Assembly: GCA_013284265.1 (NCBI GenBank)
Contig: JABTBR010000032.1
Location: forward strand, 1-64,000
Reading direction: 5' to 3'
DNA from: Oxalobacteraceae bacterium
GTDB lineage: Bacteria > Pseudomonadota > Gammaproteobacteria > Burkholderiales > Burkholderiaceae_D
Length of the DNA: 64,000 bases
The notes under the pieces were generated by a model that did not search any database, was not told where the DNA came from, and saw only the letters and a program-made list of their open reading frames with translations. A program made the translations under genes and the position numbers. This document shows, piece after piece, positions 9,334 to 18,810 of the stretch; within the stretch, counting starts at the first letter, position 1; the number at the start of each line of letters is the position of its first letter.

Positions 9334-10653
9334 TTACTTGGCGCAGGCTGGGGTGATTTTCTTCTCGGCCGCGTAGGCGGCGGAGGAGTCTTCCAGCAGC
9401 TTGCGGGTCAGCGCCTTGTCGCCCACCACCCAGTTCGGCGTGGTGGCGGTCCACTTCTTGCCATCCCATTGCTGTACCTTGACCGCGCCCGAGCCTTCGT
9501 GGTCGTCGCAGCTGGTTTTCACCGGCGGCAGCATGCCCAGCGCGCCGATGGCTTTCAGGCGCGCGTCGTCCACGTTCAGGTGTTCCAGGCCCCAGCGCAG
9601 CTGCTCGCCGGTGACCGGTTTGCCCTTGCCGAATTTTTCCTGGGCGGTGCGGATCGCTTCCACCCACAGGATGCCGGCCGTGACGCCGCGCATGTGGTAG
9701 ACGGAGCCGATGCGCGAGCGGTCGGCCAGATTGCCCTTGCCGGCGTCGTACAGCTTCTTGTGGATCTCGTCCATCAGCGGGTAGTTGCCAGGGGTGTTGA
9801 AGGTCATTGCGCTATAGCCCTTGGCCGCGTCGCCGGCGGGCACGGTGTCTTCCTCCGAACCGGCCCACCAGACGCCCAGCATTTTTTCGCGCGGGAAGCC
9901 GTTGCGCTGCGCGGTCTTGATCGCGACCGAATTCATCACGCCCCAGCCCCACAGGATCACGAAGTCGGGATTGGCCTGGCGGATCTGCAGCCATTGCGAC
10001 TGCTGTTCGCTGCCCGGCGGCGCCACGGCGATCTTGATCAGTTCAAAGCCGTGCTGCTTGGCCAGCGCGTCGAACACCGGCAGCGGTTCCTTGCCGAAGG
10101 CCGAGTCGTGGTACAGGTCGACGATCTTCTTGCCTTTGAGCTTGTCCATGCCGCCGCTCTTGTCGCCCAGGTACTTGATCATGCCGGCGGCCTGATTCCA
10201 GTAGCTGGTGATCAGCGGGAACACATAGGGGAAGACCTTGCCGTTGGCGGCGTCGGAACGGCCGTAGCCGATCGTGGTCATGGGGATCTTGTCCTGCGGC
10301 AGGCGGTCCAGGATGCCGTAGGCGACGCCGGTGGACAGGGGCTCGACCAGGGTGGCGCCGCCGTTCTTGGTTTTCAGGCGCTCATAGCATTCGATGCCGC
10401 GCGAAGGGTTGTATTCGGTCTCGCATTCTTCCCAGCTGATCTTGACGCCATTCAGGCCGCCGGCCTGGTTGACCAGGTTGAAGTAGTCGATGATGCCGCC
10501 GTAGAAACCGGTGCCGCCGGCGGCGTAAGGGCCGACGCGGTAGGAGGGCAGGGCGATGAATTGTTCAGTGGCCGGTTGCGCCCAGGCGGCGCTGCTGGCG
10601 CCGATGGCGGCGGTGATGGCCGCGCCCAGCACCAGGGATGGAATGCACTTCAT
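9334..10653 (-). CDS. ABC transporter substrate-binding protein, liv type
   Basis: A periplasmic binding protein of about 439 residues with signal peptide (SLVLGAAITAAIGASSAAWA). It belongs to the type I periplasmic-binding (Peripla_BP_6) family, with segments such as YFNLVNQAGGLNGVKISWE and YERLKTKNGGATLVEPLS. I chose the ATG at 10653 because GAGGAG lies 7-8 nt upstream and the signal peptide starts there; the longer open frame overlaps livM. Members of this branch occur beside CoA ligases and may bind fatty or aromatic acids rather than leucine. Confidence 0.87.
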   Translation of the reverse strand: MKCIPSLVLGAAITAAIGASSAAWAQPATEQFIALPSYRVGPYAAGGTGFYGGIIDYFNLVNQAGGLNGVKISWEECETEYNPSRGIECYERLKTKNGGATLVEPLSTGVAYGILDRLPQDKIPMTTIGYGRSDAANGKVFPYVFPLITSYWNQAAGMIKYLGDKSGGMDKLKGKKIVDLYHDSAFGKEPLPVFDALAKQHGFELIKIAVAPPGSEQQSQWLQIRQANPDFVILWGWGVMNSVAIKTAQRNGFPREKMLGVWWAGSEEDTVPAGDAAKGYSAMTFNTPGNYPLMDEIHKKLYDAGKGNLADRSRIGSVYHMRGVTAGILWVEAIRTAQEKFGKGKPVTGEQLRWGLEHLNVDDARLKAIGALGMLPPVKTSCDDHEGSGAVKVQQWDGKKWTATTPNWVVGDKALTRKLLEDSSAAYAAEKKITPACAK

Positions 10654-10721
10654 TTGTCGTCTCCTCTTAGGTCCAAACTTAGATTCAAACATCAGATGTA
10701 CTTCTCTTTTGTGTTGTTGTT

Positions 10722-11780
10722 TTAATGCGGGAAAGGCCATAAACGCAGCTTTTCCTTACCGATCTGCCAGAGCCGCGCCAGTCCATGCGGTTCCACGATC
10801 AGGAAGAAGATGATCAGCGCGCCGAATACCATCAGTTCCAGATTCGATGCCACGCTGGTGGGCAGGTGCAGGCCGTGCGCCAGGATGTTCAGGAACACCG
10901 GCAGCAGCACGATGAAGGCCGCGCCCAGGAAGGAGCCTAGCACCGAACCGACCCCGCCGATGATGATCATGAACAGGATGCGGAAGGACAGGTCCAGGTT
11001 ATAGGCTTCCGGTTCCACGGTACCCAAGTAGGCGAAGGCGTACAGCGCGCCGGCCACGCCGCAGTAGAAGGAGCTGACCGCGAAAGCCAGCAGCTTGGTG
11101 CGCATCAGGCGGATGCCGATTACCTCGGCCGCCACGTCCATATCGCGCACCGCCATCCAGGAGCGGCCCACGTTGGAGCGGATCATGTTCTTGGCCAGCA
11201 GGGCCATCACCGCCACCACGGCCAGCACCAGCAGGTATTTGCTGCCCGGCGTGTCGAACTGGTAGCCGGCGATGCTGATTTTTTGCGCAGTGATCACGCC
11301 CGAGCTGCTGTAGTTGGTCAGGTAGGGAATCTTGGTCAGGCACCAGATCACGAAGAACTGGGTGGCCAGCGTGGACGCGGCCAGGTAGAAGCCGCGGATG
11401 CGCAGCGAAGGCAGGCCGAAGGCGATGCCCACAGTGGCGGCCGACAGTCCGCCCAGCACGAAGGCCAGCAGGATGGGAATGCCGGGTATCCGCGCCACGA
11501 AGTTATACGCGCCGAAGGCGCCTACCGCCATGAAGGCGGCCGTGCCCAGCGACAGCTGGCCCGCATAGCCGGTGAGGATGTTCAGTCCCAGCGCGGCCAG
11601 TGAAAAAATCAGGAAGGGAATCAGGATCGCCGATAGCGCGTAGGGCGAGGCGACGAAAGGCATGGCCAGAAAGGCGATTGCCAGCAGCGCCGTCAGCGCG
11701 TAGCGATCCTGCCGGATCGGGAAAATCTGGCTGTCGGCCTGATAGCTGGTCTTGAACTGTCCTGCTTCGCGGTAGAGCAT
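10722..11780 (-). CDS. livM: Branched-chain amino acid-type ABC permease LivM
   Basis: A 352-residue inner-membrane permease with about 8-10 hydrophobic segments and the LivM/LivH-type motif GLNILTGYAGQLSLGTAAFMAVGA near the first third. It also has the cytoplasmic coupling loop WMAVRDMDVAAEVIG and the C-terminal block IIGGVGSVLGSFLGAA. It forms the translocation pore with LivH. It lies 10 bp downstream of livH in the operon. Confidence 0.88.
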   Translation of the reverse strand: MLYREAGQFKTSYQADSQIFPIRQDRYALTALLAIAFLAMPFVASPYALSAILIPFLIFSLAALGLNILTGYAGQLSLGTAAFMAVGAFGAYNFVARIPGIPILLAFVLGGLSAATVGIAFGLPSLRIRGFYLAASTLATQFFVIWCLTKIPYLTNYSSSGVITAQKISIAGYQFDTPGSKYLLVLAVVAVMALLAKNMIRSNVGRSWMAVRDMDVAAEVIGIRLMRTKLLAFAVSSFYCGVAGALYAFAYLGTVEPEAYNLDLSFRILFMIIIGGVGSVLGSFLGAAFIVLLPVFLNILAHGLHLPTSVASNLELMVFGALIIFFLIVEPHGLARLWQIGKEKLRLWPFPH

Positions 11781-11790
11781 GATGAGCCTT

Positions 11791-12693
11791 TCAGATCCGA
11801 CGGATGATTTTTTCGCCGAACAGGCCTTCCGGCCGTACCAGCAGGAACAGCAGGGCCAGCACGTAAGGGAACCAGCCCTCGATGCCGCCGCCTACCAGCG
11901 GGCCGATATACACCTCGGCCAGTTTTTCGGATGCGCCTATCAGCAGGCCGCCGACAATCGCGCCCGGCACCGAGGTGAAGCCGCCCAGGATCAGCACCGG
12001 CAAGGCTTTGAGGGCGACGAAGGTCAGCGCGAACTGCACGCCGTTGCGGGCACCCCACAGCAGGCCGGCCACCAGCGCGACCAGTCCGGCCACCGCCCAC
12101 AGCACCGCCCAGATGCGCTGCAGCGGAATGCCCACCGCCAGCGCGGCCTGGTGGTCGTCGGCCACGGCGCGTAGCGCGCGGCCCACCTTGGTGCGCGAGA
12201 ACAGCAGGGCCAGCGCGGTCACCAGCAGCGCGCAGATGCCGGCGGCGGCCAGGTCGAACTGGGATACGATGATGTTGAAGTTGTCCAGCAGGTAGGCCAG
12301 CGGCACGTCCTCGATCGGCAGTTCCAGCTTGTGCACCTGCGAGCCCCACAGCAGCTGGGCCAGGCCCTCGATGAAGAAGGCCAGGCCGATGGTGGCCATG
12401 AACAGGGTGATTTCGGGCTGGTTCACCAGGGGGCGCAGCACCACTCTTTCAATCGCCAGCCCCAGCAATATCATCACCACGATGGTCAGCGGAATCGCCA
12501 CCCAGATCGAGACGCCGAATTTATCCATGATGCCGACCACGGTGAGGGCGGCGAAGAACACCATCGCCCCCTGGGCGAAGTTGAACACGCCGGAGGCCTT
12601 GTAGATCAGCACAAAGCCGATCGCCACCAGCGCATACATCACGCCCGACAGCAGGCCGCCTATCAGTACCTCGAAAAAGAAATTGATATTCAT
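11791..12693 (-). CDS. livH: Branched-chain amino acid-type ABC permease LivH
   Basis: A 300-residue permease with about 8 transmembrane segments. It has the N-terminal LivH pattern SGVMYALVAIGFVLIYKASG, the coupling loop GRALRAVADDHQAALAVGI and LPVLILGGFTSVPGAIVGG. It pairs with LivM. It lies 12 bp downstream of livG. Confidence 0.88.
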   Translation of the reverse strand: MNINFFFEVLIGGLLSGVMYALVAIGFVLIYKASGVFNFAQGAMVFFAALTVVGIMDKFGVSIWVAIPLTIVVMILLGLAIERVVLRPLVNQPEITLFMATIGLAFFIEGLAQLLWGSQVHKLELPIEDVPLAYLLDNFNIIVSQFDLAAAGICALLVTALALLFSRTKVGRALRAVADDHQAALAVGIPLQRIWAVLWAVAGLVALVAGLLWGARNGVQFALTFVALKALPVLILGGFTSVPGAIVGGLLIGASEKLAEVYIGPLVGGGIEGWFPYVLALLFLLVRPEGLFGEKIIRRI

Positions 12694-12705
12694 CTTGTTT
12701 CCGTT

Positions 12706-13551
12706 TTAATGGGCGATGCCCAGGTAGGCGTTGATCACATCCTGATTGGCGCGCACCTCGTCGGGCGTGCCGTCGCCGATCTTCTTGCCGTAGTCGAGCA
12801 CCACCACGCGGTCGGAGATGTCCATCACCACGCCCATATCGTGCTCGATCAGCACGATGGTGGTGCCGAACTGGTCGTTCACGTCGAGGATGAAGCGGCA
12901 CATATCCTGTTTTTCTTCCACGTTCATGCCGGCCATCGGTTCATCGAGCAGCAGGATTTCCGGTTCGGCCGCCAGCGCCCGGCCCAGTTCCACGCGCTTT
13001 TGCAGGCCATAGGGCAGGCGTCCCACCGGAGTCTTGCGGATCGCCTGGATTTCCAGGAAGTCGATGATTTCCTCGGCCTTGATGCGGTGCGCGATTTCCT
13101 CGCGCCGCGCCGGGCCCCAGTACAGGGCCTGCATCAGGAAATTCGATTTCATCTTCAGGTTACGGCCCGTCATGATGTTGTCGAGTACCGTCATGCCCTT
13201 GAACAGGGCGATGTTCTGGAAGGTGCGCGCGATGCCCGAGCGCGCGGCGGCGTAGCAGTCCATGCCGCGGCGGTGTTCGCCGCGGTAGATGATCTCGCCC
13301 TGCTGCGGGCGGTACACGCCGTTGATCACATTGAGCATCGAGCTTTTGCCGGCGCCGTTGGGGCCGATGATGGCGCGGATCTCGTGCTGGCGGATGTCGA
13401 AGGAGATATCGGTGAGCGCCTTCACGCCGCCGAAGGCGAGCGAGATATTGCGCAGGTCGAGTATCACGGGGCCGATCTTGCGGCCAGTGCCGGGGGTGTC
13501 GCCGAAATGCGCACCGGGTTCGTTCATCTGCATGCTGGCATCCTCGGTCAT
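12706..13551 (-). CDS. livG: Branched-chain amino acid-type ABC transporter ATP-binding protein LivG
   Basis: About 281 residues with Walker A GPNGAGKSS, signature-type LPYGLQKRVELGRALA and Walker B ILLLDEPMAGMN. The start ATG at 13551 overlaps the stop of the upstream synthetase (ATGA, 13548-13551), which indicates translational coupling. The open frame continues further upstream only as an out-of-frame shadow of the synthetase. It is an energising subunit with LivF. Confidence 0.88.
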   Translation of the reverse strand: MTEDASMQMNEPGAHFGDTPGTGRKIGPVILDLRNISLAFGGVKALTDISFDIRQHEIRAIIGPNGAGKSSMLNVINGVYRPQQGEIIYRGEHRRGMDCYAAARSGIARTFQNIALFKGMTVLDNIMTGRNLKMKSNFLMQALYWGPARREEIAHRIKAEEIIDFLEIQAIRKTPVGRLPYGLQKRVELGRALAAEPEILLLDEPMAGMNVEEKQDMCRFILDVNDQFGTTIVLIEHDMGVVMDISDRVVVLDYGKKIGDGTPDEVRANQDVINAYLGIAH

Positions 13552-15491
13552 GCTGCGGCTTGAATGACGGGGAAGGCGCGCGCGTCCTGGATCGCCAGGT
13601 CGGCGGACACGCTGCCGCTGCGCCCATCCTCGAATTTGACTGTGGTCTCGATAAACTGGCTGGCGCGGCCGCTGTAGAGCGCCTCGATCAGCACCGCGTA
13701 CTTGTCGGCGATGAAGGAACGCCGCACCTTGCGGGTGCGGGTCAGTTCGCCGTCGTCCGGATCGAGTTCCTTGTGCAGCACCAGGAAGCGGCGGATCTGG
13801 GTGCTGCCCATCAGCGCCTCGCCGGCCAGGTCGGCGTTGACCTTTTCCACGCAGTCGCGCACCAGATCGTAGGTTTGCGGATGGGCCGCCAGGTCGGTAT
13901 AGCCGGCGTAGGCGATGCCGCGCCGTTCGGCCCAGTTGCCGACCGCCTCCATGTCGATATTGATGAAGGCGCAGACCTGGTCGCGCGCATGGCCGAAGGC
14001 CACCGCCTCCTTGATGAAGGGGAAGAACTTGAGCTTGTTCTCGATGTAGTTGGGCGCGAAGATGGCGCCGCAATCCATCTTGCCCACGTCGGCGGCGCGG
14101 TCGATGATCTTCAGGTGGCCTTCGCTGTCGAACAGGCCGGCGTCGCCGGTGTGGAAGTAGCCGTCGGCGTCGATCGCCTCGGCGGTGGCGTCGGGGCGGC
14201 GGAAGTAGCCGGCCATGGTGGCGGGCGACTTGACCAGCACTTCGCCGTTGGGCGCCAGCTTGACCTCCACGCCGGGCGCGGGCAGGCCGACGCTGTCGAA
14301 CTTGATGTTACCGTCCGGCTGCAGGCAGACGTAGGCGCAGGTTTCGGTGGAGCCGTACAGCTGCTTGAGGTTGACGCCGATCGAACGGTAGAAGCGGAAC
14401 AGGTCGGGGCCGATGGCGGCGCCGGCCGTGTAGGCGACCCGCACGCGCGACAGGCCCAGCACGTTCTTCAGCGGGCCGTAGATCAGCACATCGCCGGCCG
14501 CGTAGGCGAGGCGGTCGGCCAGCGAGACCGGCTTGCCATCGAGGATAGCGGCGCCGCAGCGCCGTGCCACGGCCATGAAATGGTGGAACAGGCGGCGCTT
14601 GATGCTGCCGGCGTCTTCCATCCGTATCATCACCGTGGTCAGCATGTTCTCGAACACGCGCGGCGGGGCGAAGTAATAGGTGGGGCCGATTTCGCGCATA
14701 TCGGTCAGCACGGTGTCGCTTGACTCGGGGCAGTTGACGGTAAAGCCGGCCACCATCGCCTGGGCCAGCGAGAACAGGCAGTCGCCCACCCAGGCCATCG
14801 GCAGATAGGACAGGATGTCTTCGGCGTCGCTGAGCTGGTCGAAGCCGACGCCGCCGCTGCCGGCCGCGATCAGCGAGGCGTGGGTCTGGCACACGCCTTT
14901 CGGTTTGCCGGTGGTGCCGGAGGTGTAGAGGATGATGGCGTTGTCGCTGCCCTGGCCGGCGGCCACGGCGGCGTCGAAGGCGCCCGGATTGGCCTGGTCC
15001 CAGCCGCGCCCCAGTTCCTGCAGCGCGGCGAAGGAGCGCAGCTCGGTCTGGCGGTAGTGGCGCATGCCGCGCTCGTCGTCGTAGGCGATGTGGCTGATGC
15101 CGGGATAGAGCGCTGCCAGCTCCAGCAGTTTGTCGACCTGTTCCTGGTCTTCGACGATGGCGTAATGGACTTCGGCGTTTTCCAGCACGAAGGCCATGTC
15201 GGCGGCGGGCGCGTCCTGGTACAGCGGCACCGGCACGCCGCCCAGGCTTTGGGCGGCCAGCATGGCCCAGTACAGGCGCGGGCGGTTGTCGCCGACGATG
15301 GCCAGGTTCATGCCGCGTCCGAAGCCCAGCGCGGCCAGGCCGCAGGCCAGCGCACGCACTTCCTCATTGACCTCGGCCCAGGTCCAGCTTTGCCAGATGC
15401 CGAGGTATTTTTCGCGGAAGGCCGTTTTGTGCGGCCGCAGCTTGCCATGTTCCCGTAGTCGGCGCGGGAAGGTTTGTAAATCTGTCTGCAC
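13548..15491 (-). CDS. Long-chain acyl-CoA synthetase-like AMP-binding protein
   Basis: An ANL-superfamily ligase of about 647 residues. Motifs are the P-loop-like ILYTSGTTGKPKG, QLYGSTETCAYVC and the hinge FHTGDAGLFDSEGHLKIIDR, as in FadD-type enzymes. It makes acyl-CoA from a carboxylic acid, ATP and CoA. I favour a GTG start at 15491, with AGGGAG six nt upstream, because the longer frame to 15665 would overlap the divergent regulator's promoter and has no family-like sequence. It is the first gene of a seven-gene operon with an ABC importer, so imported acids are probably activated on entry. Confidence 0.85.
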   Translation of the reverse strand: MQTDLQTFPRRLREHGKLRPHKTAFREKYLGIWQSWTWAEVNEEVRALACGLAALGFGRGMNLAIVGDNRPRLYWAMLAAQSLGGVPVPLYQDAPAADMAFVLENAEVHYAIVEDQEQVDKLLELAALYPGISHIAYDDERGMRHYRQTELRSFAALQELGRGWDQANPGAFDAAVAAGQGSDNAIILYTSGTTGKPKGVCQTHASLIAAGSGGVGFDQLSDAEDILSYLPMAWVGDCLFSLAQAMVAGFTVNCPESSDTVLTDMREIGPTYYFAPPRVFENMLTTVMIRMEDAGSIKRRLFHHFMAVARRCGAAILDGKPVSLADRLAYAAGDVLIYGPLKNVLGLSRVRVAYTAGAAIGPDLFRFYRSIGVNLKQLYGSTETCAYVCLQPDGNIKFDSVGLPAPGVEVKLAPNGEVLVKSPATMAGYFRRPDATAEAIDADGYFHTGDAGLFDSEGHLKIIDRAADVGKMDCGAIFAPNYIENKLKFFPFIKEAVAFGHARDQVCAFINIDMEAVGNWAERRGIAYAGYTDLAAHPQTYDLVRDCVEKVNADLAGEALMGSTQIRRFLVLHKELDPDDGELTRTRKVRRSFIADKYAVLIEALYSGRASQFIETTVKFEDGRSGSVSADLAIQDARAFPVIQAAA

Positions 15492-15664
15492 CAGTGTCTC
15501 CCTGTCGTCCAAGATCCGGACTATATTTTTATAGGAACTGTTTGCTATCTGAGCCGATCGCTCTTGCGCCGGCTGCTTCTTGTGTAATGATATTAGCCTG
15601 ACACGAAGGGCTATGATGTCTTTTCGGGGACATTTGCCGGACTTTTCCATGGTGCGACGCAACA

Positions 15665-16357
15665 ATGAATAATTTACAACCGAGCCTGCGCGACGCGCTG
15701 CGTTCGGCGAACTGGGCCAAGACCCTGACGCCGGAGCAGATGGCGCGTGTCGAGGCCGATACCATCGAGACGTTTGTGCCCAAGGGCGGCTTCGTCTGCC
15801 GCAAGGGCGAACCGGGCGCGCACTGGATCGGCATCATCAGCGGCATGGTCAAGATGAATAATTTTTCGGCCAGCGGCAAGAGCGTGACGTTTACCGGCGT
15901 GCCGCCGGGCGGCTGGTTCGGCGAGGGCACCTTGCTCAAGAGCGAGCTGCTGAAATACGATGCGATGGCGCTGCGCGACAGCCGCATCGCGCGCCTGCCC
16001 GCCGCCACCTTTCACTGGCTGCTGGAAGGCTCGCTGCCGTTCACGCGTTTTTTGCTGGTGCAGCTCAACGAGCGGCTGGGGCAGTTCATCGGCACGGTGG
16101 AGAACGACCGCTTGCTCGATCTCGATACGCGGGTGGCGCGCTGCTTGGCGGCGATGTTCAATTCCCAGTTGTATCCGGGGCTGGAGCAGCTGGTGCAGAT
16201 TTCGCAGGAGGAGCTGGGGCTGCTGTCGGGCGCGTCGCGCCAGCGCGCCAACCAGGCTTTGCAGGTGCTGGAGAAGCAGGGGCTGCTGAGGCTCGATTAT
16301 GGGGGGATACGCATACTTGATCTGGATGGCTTGCGGCGTTACGAAGGCTGCGGCTAA
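15665..16357 (+). CDS. Crp/Fnr family transcriptional regulator
   Basis: A 230-residue regulator. The N-terminal cyclic-nucleotide-binding-like beta-roll (about residues 25-130) includes RKGEPGAHWIGIISGMVKM and GVPPGGWFGEGTL. The C-terminal winged HTH (about 165-225) includes QISQEELGLLSGASRQRANQ. There are no N-terminal Fnr-type clustered cysteines. It is divergent from the acyl-CoA synthetase/liv operon, with about 170 bp between the starts, so it is the likely regulator of that operon (inference from layout). Confidence 0.85.
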   Translation: MNNLQPSLRDALRSANWAKTLTPEQMARVEADTIETFVPKGGFVCRKGEPGAHWIGIISGMVKMNNFSASGKSVTFTGVPPGGWFGEGTLLKSELLKYDAMALRDSRIARLPAATFHWLLEGSLPFTRFLLVQLNERLGQFIGTVENDRLLDLDTRVARCLAAMFNSQLYPGLEQLVQISQEELGLLSGASRQRANQALQVLEKQGLLRLDYGGIRILDLDGLRRYEGCG

Positions 16358-16485
16358 GGCTCTTGCCGATGGCTGCCGCATCGCCTTCAAAGTAAGCGCG
16401 CCGCAGCAGCCCGCAAAAAAACCAGGGCAAAGAGCCGGGGTCTGACCCGAATGCCGCTAACTTAAGCGTGCCACGGAGCTTTTAG

Positions 16486-16570
16486 AACCCACGGCAAAGA
16501 GCCGGGGTACGACCCGCCGGGTCGTACCCCAGGGTTACGCCTTGGGTTTTCAGGGTTACGCCGTGGGTTT
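16486..16570. repeat. Intergenic palindromic repeat, copy A
   Basis: The outer pair is AACCCACGGC ... GCCGTGGGTT. Inside lies a perfect hairpin core at 16504-16530: 12-bp arms GGGGTACGACCC/GGGTCGTACCCC around a 3-base loop. This copy carries an extra internal 'AGGGTTACGCCTTGGGTTTTC' type duplication on its right side. A partial copy lies just upstream at about 16425-16450. The same unit recurs at 23,799 and 30,339. Confidence 0.8.
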
Positions 16571-16656
16571 TAACGGGCGGCGCGGGCGTGCAGCCTTCTG
16601 CCCCTTGCCCAATCGCGGTATCATGAACGCATCTGCCTCCGCTTCCCGCCTGCCCC

Positions 16657-18480
16657 ATGCCCATGACCGATTCCGCCGCGCCCGACGATGTACCGGCCCG
16701 CCTGGCCGCGCTGCGCCAATTGATGCGCCACCACCAGGTCGACGCCCTGCTGGTCCCTTCTTCCGACCCGCACCTGTCCGAATACCTGCCCGCGCGCTGG
16801 AAAGGGCGCGAATGGCTGAGCGGCTTCACCGGCTCGGTCGGCACCCTGATCGTCACGGCCGACATGGCCGGCGTATGGACCGATGCGCGCTACTGGACCC
16901 AGGCCGAGAAGGAGCTGGCCGGCAGCGGCGTGCAACTGATGAAGCTGCCCTCCGGCGCCAGCGTGCTGTATATCGACTGGCTCGCCGCCCATCTCAAGCC
17001 CGGCCAGTGCGTGGCCGTCGATGGCGCGGTGCTGGGCCTGGCCACGGCGCGGCTGCTGACCCAGGCGCTGGCGGCCAGGGAAATCCTGCTGCGCACCGAA
17101 CCCGATCTGCTGTGCGAGGCCTGGCCCGGCCGCCCCGCGCTGCCGCCAGGTCCGGTGTATGAACACCTGCCGCCGCAGGCGTCCAAGAGCCGGGTCGGCA
17201 AGCTGGCCGAACTGCGCGCCGCCATGCAGCAGCTGGGCGCCACCCGCCACCTGATCTCCACGCTGGACGATATCGCGTATCTGTTCAATCTGCGCGGCGC
17301 CGACGTGTCTTTCAATCCGGTCTTCCTGGCCCATGCGCTGATCGAGCCGACCCGCGCCACGCTATTCGTTGCCGAGGGCAAGATAGCTCCGGCCTTGCGC
17401 GCGATCCTGGCCGAGGCCCAGGTGGAGGTGGCGCCGTATGCCGGCGTGGGCGCGGCGCTGGCCGCGCTGCCGCACGAGGGGGCGCTGCTGCTCGATCCGC
17501 GCCGCGTCACCTACGGCACCCGCCAGGCGCTGCCATCCAAACTGAAGATCATCGAGGCGGTCAACCCGACCACGCTGGCCAAGTCGCGCAAGAGCGATAC
17601 CGAGGCGGCCCATGTGCGCGAAACCATGGAGCAGGATGGCGCGGCTTTGTGCGAGTTTTTCTCCGGCCTGGACGCGACCCTGCTCGATGCGCAGCGCGCA
17701 CCACTGACCGAACTCGATATCGACACCCGCATCACGGCCGCGCGGGCGCGCCGGCCCGGTTTTGTCAGCCCCAGCTTCGGCACCATCGCCGGCTTCCGCG
17801 CGAACGGCGCCATCATGCATTACCGCGCCACGCCCGCCTCGCATTCGGTGATCGAAGGCGACGGCCTGCTGCTGATCGATTCGGGTGGCCAGTACCTGGG
17901 CGGTACCACCGATGTGACCCGGGTGGTCGCCGTGGGCACGCCGTCGGCGGCCCAGCGGCGCGACTTTACGCTGGTGCTGAAAGCGCTGATCGCGCTGTCG
18001 GTGGCGCGCTTCCCGCGCGGCACCCGCGCGCCGATGCTCGACGCGATCGCCCGTGCGCCCCTGTGGGCCGAGGGCATCGACTACGGCCACGGCACCGGCC
18101 ATGGGGTCGGCTTTTTCCTGAACGTGCACGAAGGCCCGCAGTCGATTTCGCAGGCCGCCATGCCGGAGCCGCAGACGGCGATGGAGCCGGGCATGATCAC
18201 TTCGATCGAGCCGGGCGTGTACCGGCCCGGCCAATGGGGCATACGGATCGAAAACCTGGTGCTCAACCGCAGCACCGGCAGCGGCGAGTTCGGCGAATTC
18301 CTGGCCTTCGAAACGCTGACCCTGTGCCCGATCGACCGCCGCTGTATCGAGCTGGCGCTGCTGCGCGACGATGAACGCGGCTGGCTCAATGATTACCACG
18401 CGACGGTGCGCAGCCGTCTGCGCAAGCACCTGTCCGGGGCCGCGCTGGCCTGGCTGGAACAACTTACGGAGGCTCTATGA
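16657..18480 (+). CDS. Aminopeptidase P family (Xaa-Pro aminopeptidase)
   Basis: A 607-residue three-domain M24 metallopeptidase like the long aminopeptidase P forms. Two creatinase-type N-terminal domains precede the catalytic pita-bread domain. Metal ligands are visible in LLLIDSGGQYLGGTTDVTR (two Asp), GHGTGHGVG (His), TSIEPGVYRPGQWG (Glu) and IRIENL (Glu). It removes an N-terminal residue before proline. The start could be 16657 or the second ATG at 16663. The stop overlaps the next small gene (ATGA). Confidence 0.88.
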   Translation: MPMTDSAAPDDVPARLAALRQLMRHHQVDALLVPSSDPHLSEYLPARWKGREWLSGFTGSVGTLIVTADMAGVWTDARYWTQAEKELAGSGVQLMKLPSGASVLYIDWLAAHLKPGQCVAVDGAVLGLATARLLTQALAAREILLRTEPDLLCEAWPGRPALPPGPVYEHLPPQASKSRVGKLAELRAAMQQLGATRHLISTLDDIAYLFNLRGADVSFNPVFLAHALIEPTRATLFVAEGKIAPALRAILAEAQVEVAPYAGVGAALAALPHEGALLLDPRRVTYGTRQALPSKLKIIEAVNPTTLAKSRKSDTEAAHVRETMEQDGAALCEFFSGLDATLLDAQRAPLTELDIDTRITAARARRPGFVSPSFGTIAGFRANGAIMHYRATPASHSVIEGDGLLLIDSGGQYLGGTTDVTRVVAVGTPSAAQRRDFTLVLKALIALSVARFPRGTRAPMLDAIARAPLWAEGIDYGHGTGHGVGFFLNVHEGPQSISQAAMPEPQTAMEPGMITSIEPGVYRPGQWGIRIENLVLNRSTGSGEFGEFLAFETLTLCPIDRRCIELALLRDDERGWLNDYHATVRSRLRKHLSGAALAWLEQLTEAL

Positions 18481-18758
18481 CCGGACGCGCCACCCGCGCC
18501 ACCTCGGCGCTCGACCGCCTCAAGCAGCGCAGCGGCAATCCGCGCTATTCGATGGCGCGCACCGCCGCCGGCCTGTTCTTCCTGTCCGACGCTCCCGGCG
18601 GCGCGCCGCTGTGTGCGCCGCTGGAACTGGATGACTTTGTCGCCTTCGTCAATGCCCAGGGACCGCAGACGCCGCGCCGGGTCAGCAAGCTCGATGTGGC
18701 TTTTGAAAAACAATTGAGCAAGAAAAAATCCCCAGGCGAGCCGTCCGGCGCAGAATAG
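18477..18758 (+). CDS. Hypothetical protein, 93 aa
   Basis: Starts inside the stop of the aminopeptidase gene (ATGA overlap), so it is probably translationally coupled to it. It is small and basic at both ends (TSALDRLKQRSGNPRYSMAR, then KQLSKKKSPGEPSGAE), with a short hydrophobic middle (AAGLFFLSD). No family recognised. Confidence 0.55.
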   Translation: MTGRATRATSALDRLKQRSGNPRYSMARTAAGLFFLSDAPGGAPLCAPLELDDFVAFVNAQGPQTPRRVSKLDVAFEKQLSKKKSPGEPSGAE

Positions 18759-18810
18759 GCAGACCTACCGGCGCAGCGATGCGCCGCAATCAGAAGAAAA
18801 GAGGCCGGCA

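Noticed and set aside
9247-10725. Long plus-strand open frame of 492 codons
   Set aside because: It is antisense to the substrate-binding protein gene, is rich in His/Arg/Gly/Ala typical of GC-rich shadow frames, and has no motif.
12331-13563. Plus-strand open frame of 410 codons
   Set aside because: Antisense to livG and livH; His/Gln-rich shadow with no recognisable domain.
13551-14073. N-terminal extension of LivG to 455 residues
   Set aside because: The upstream part of the open frame is an out-of-frame shadow of the acyl-CoA synthetase; ATGA overlap at 13,548-13,551 gives the natural start.
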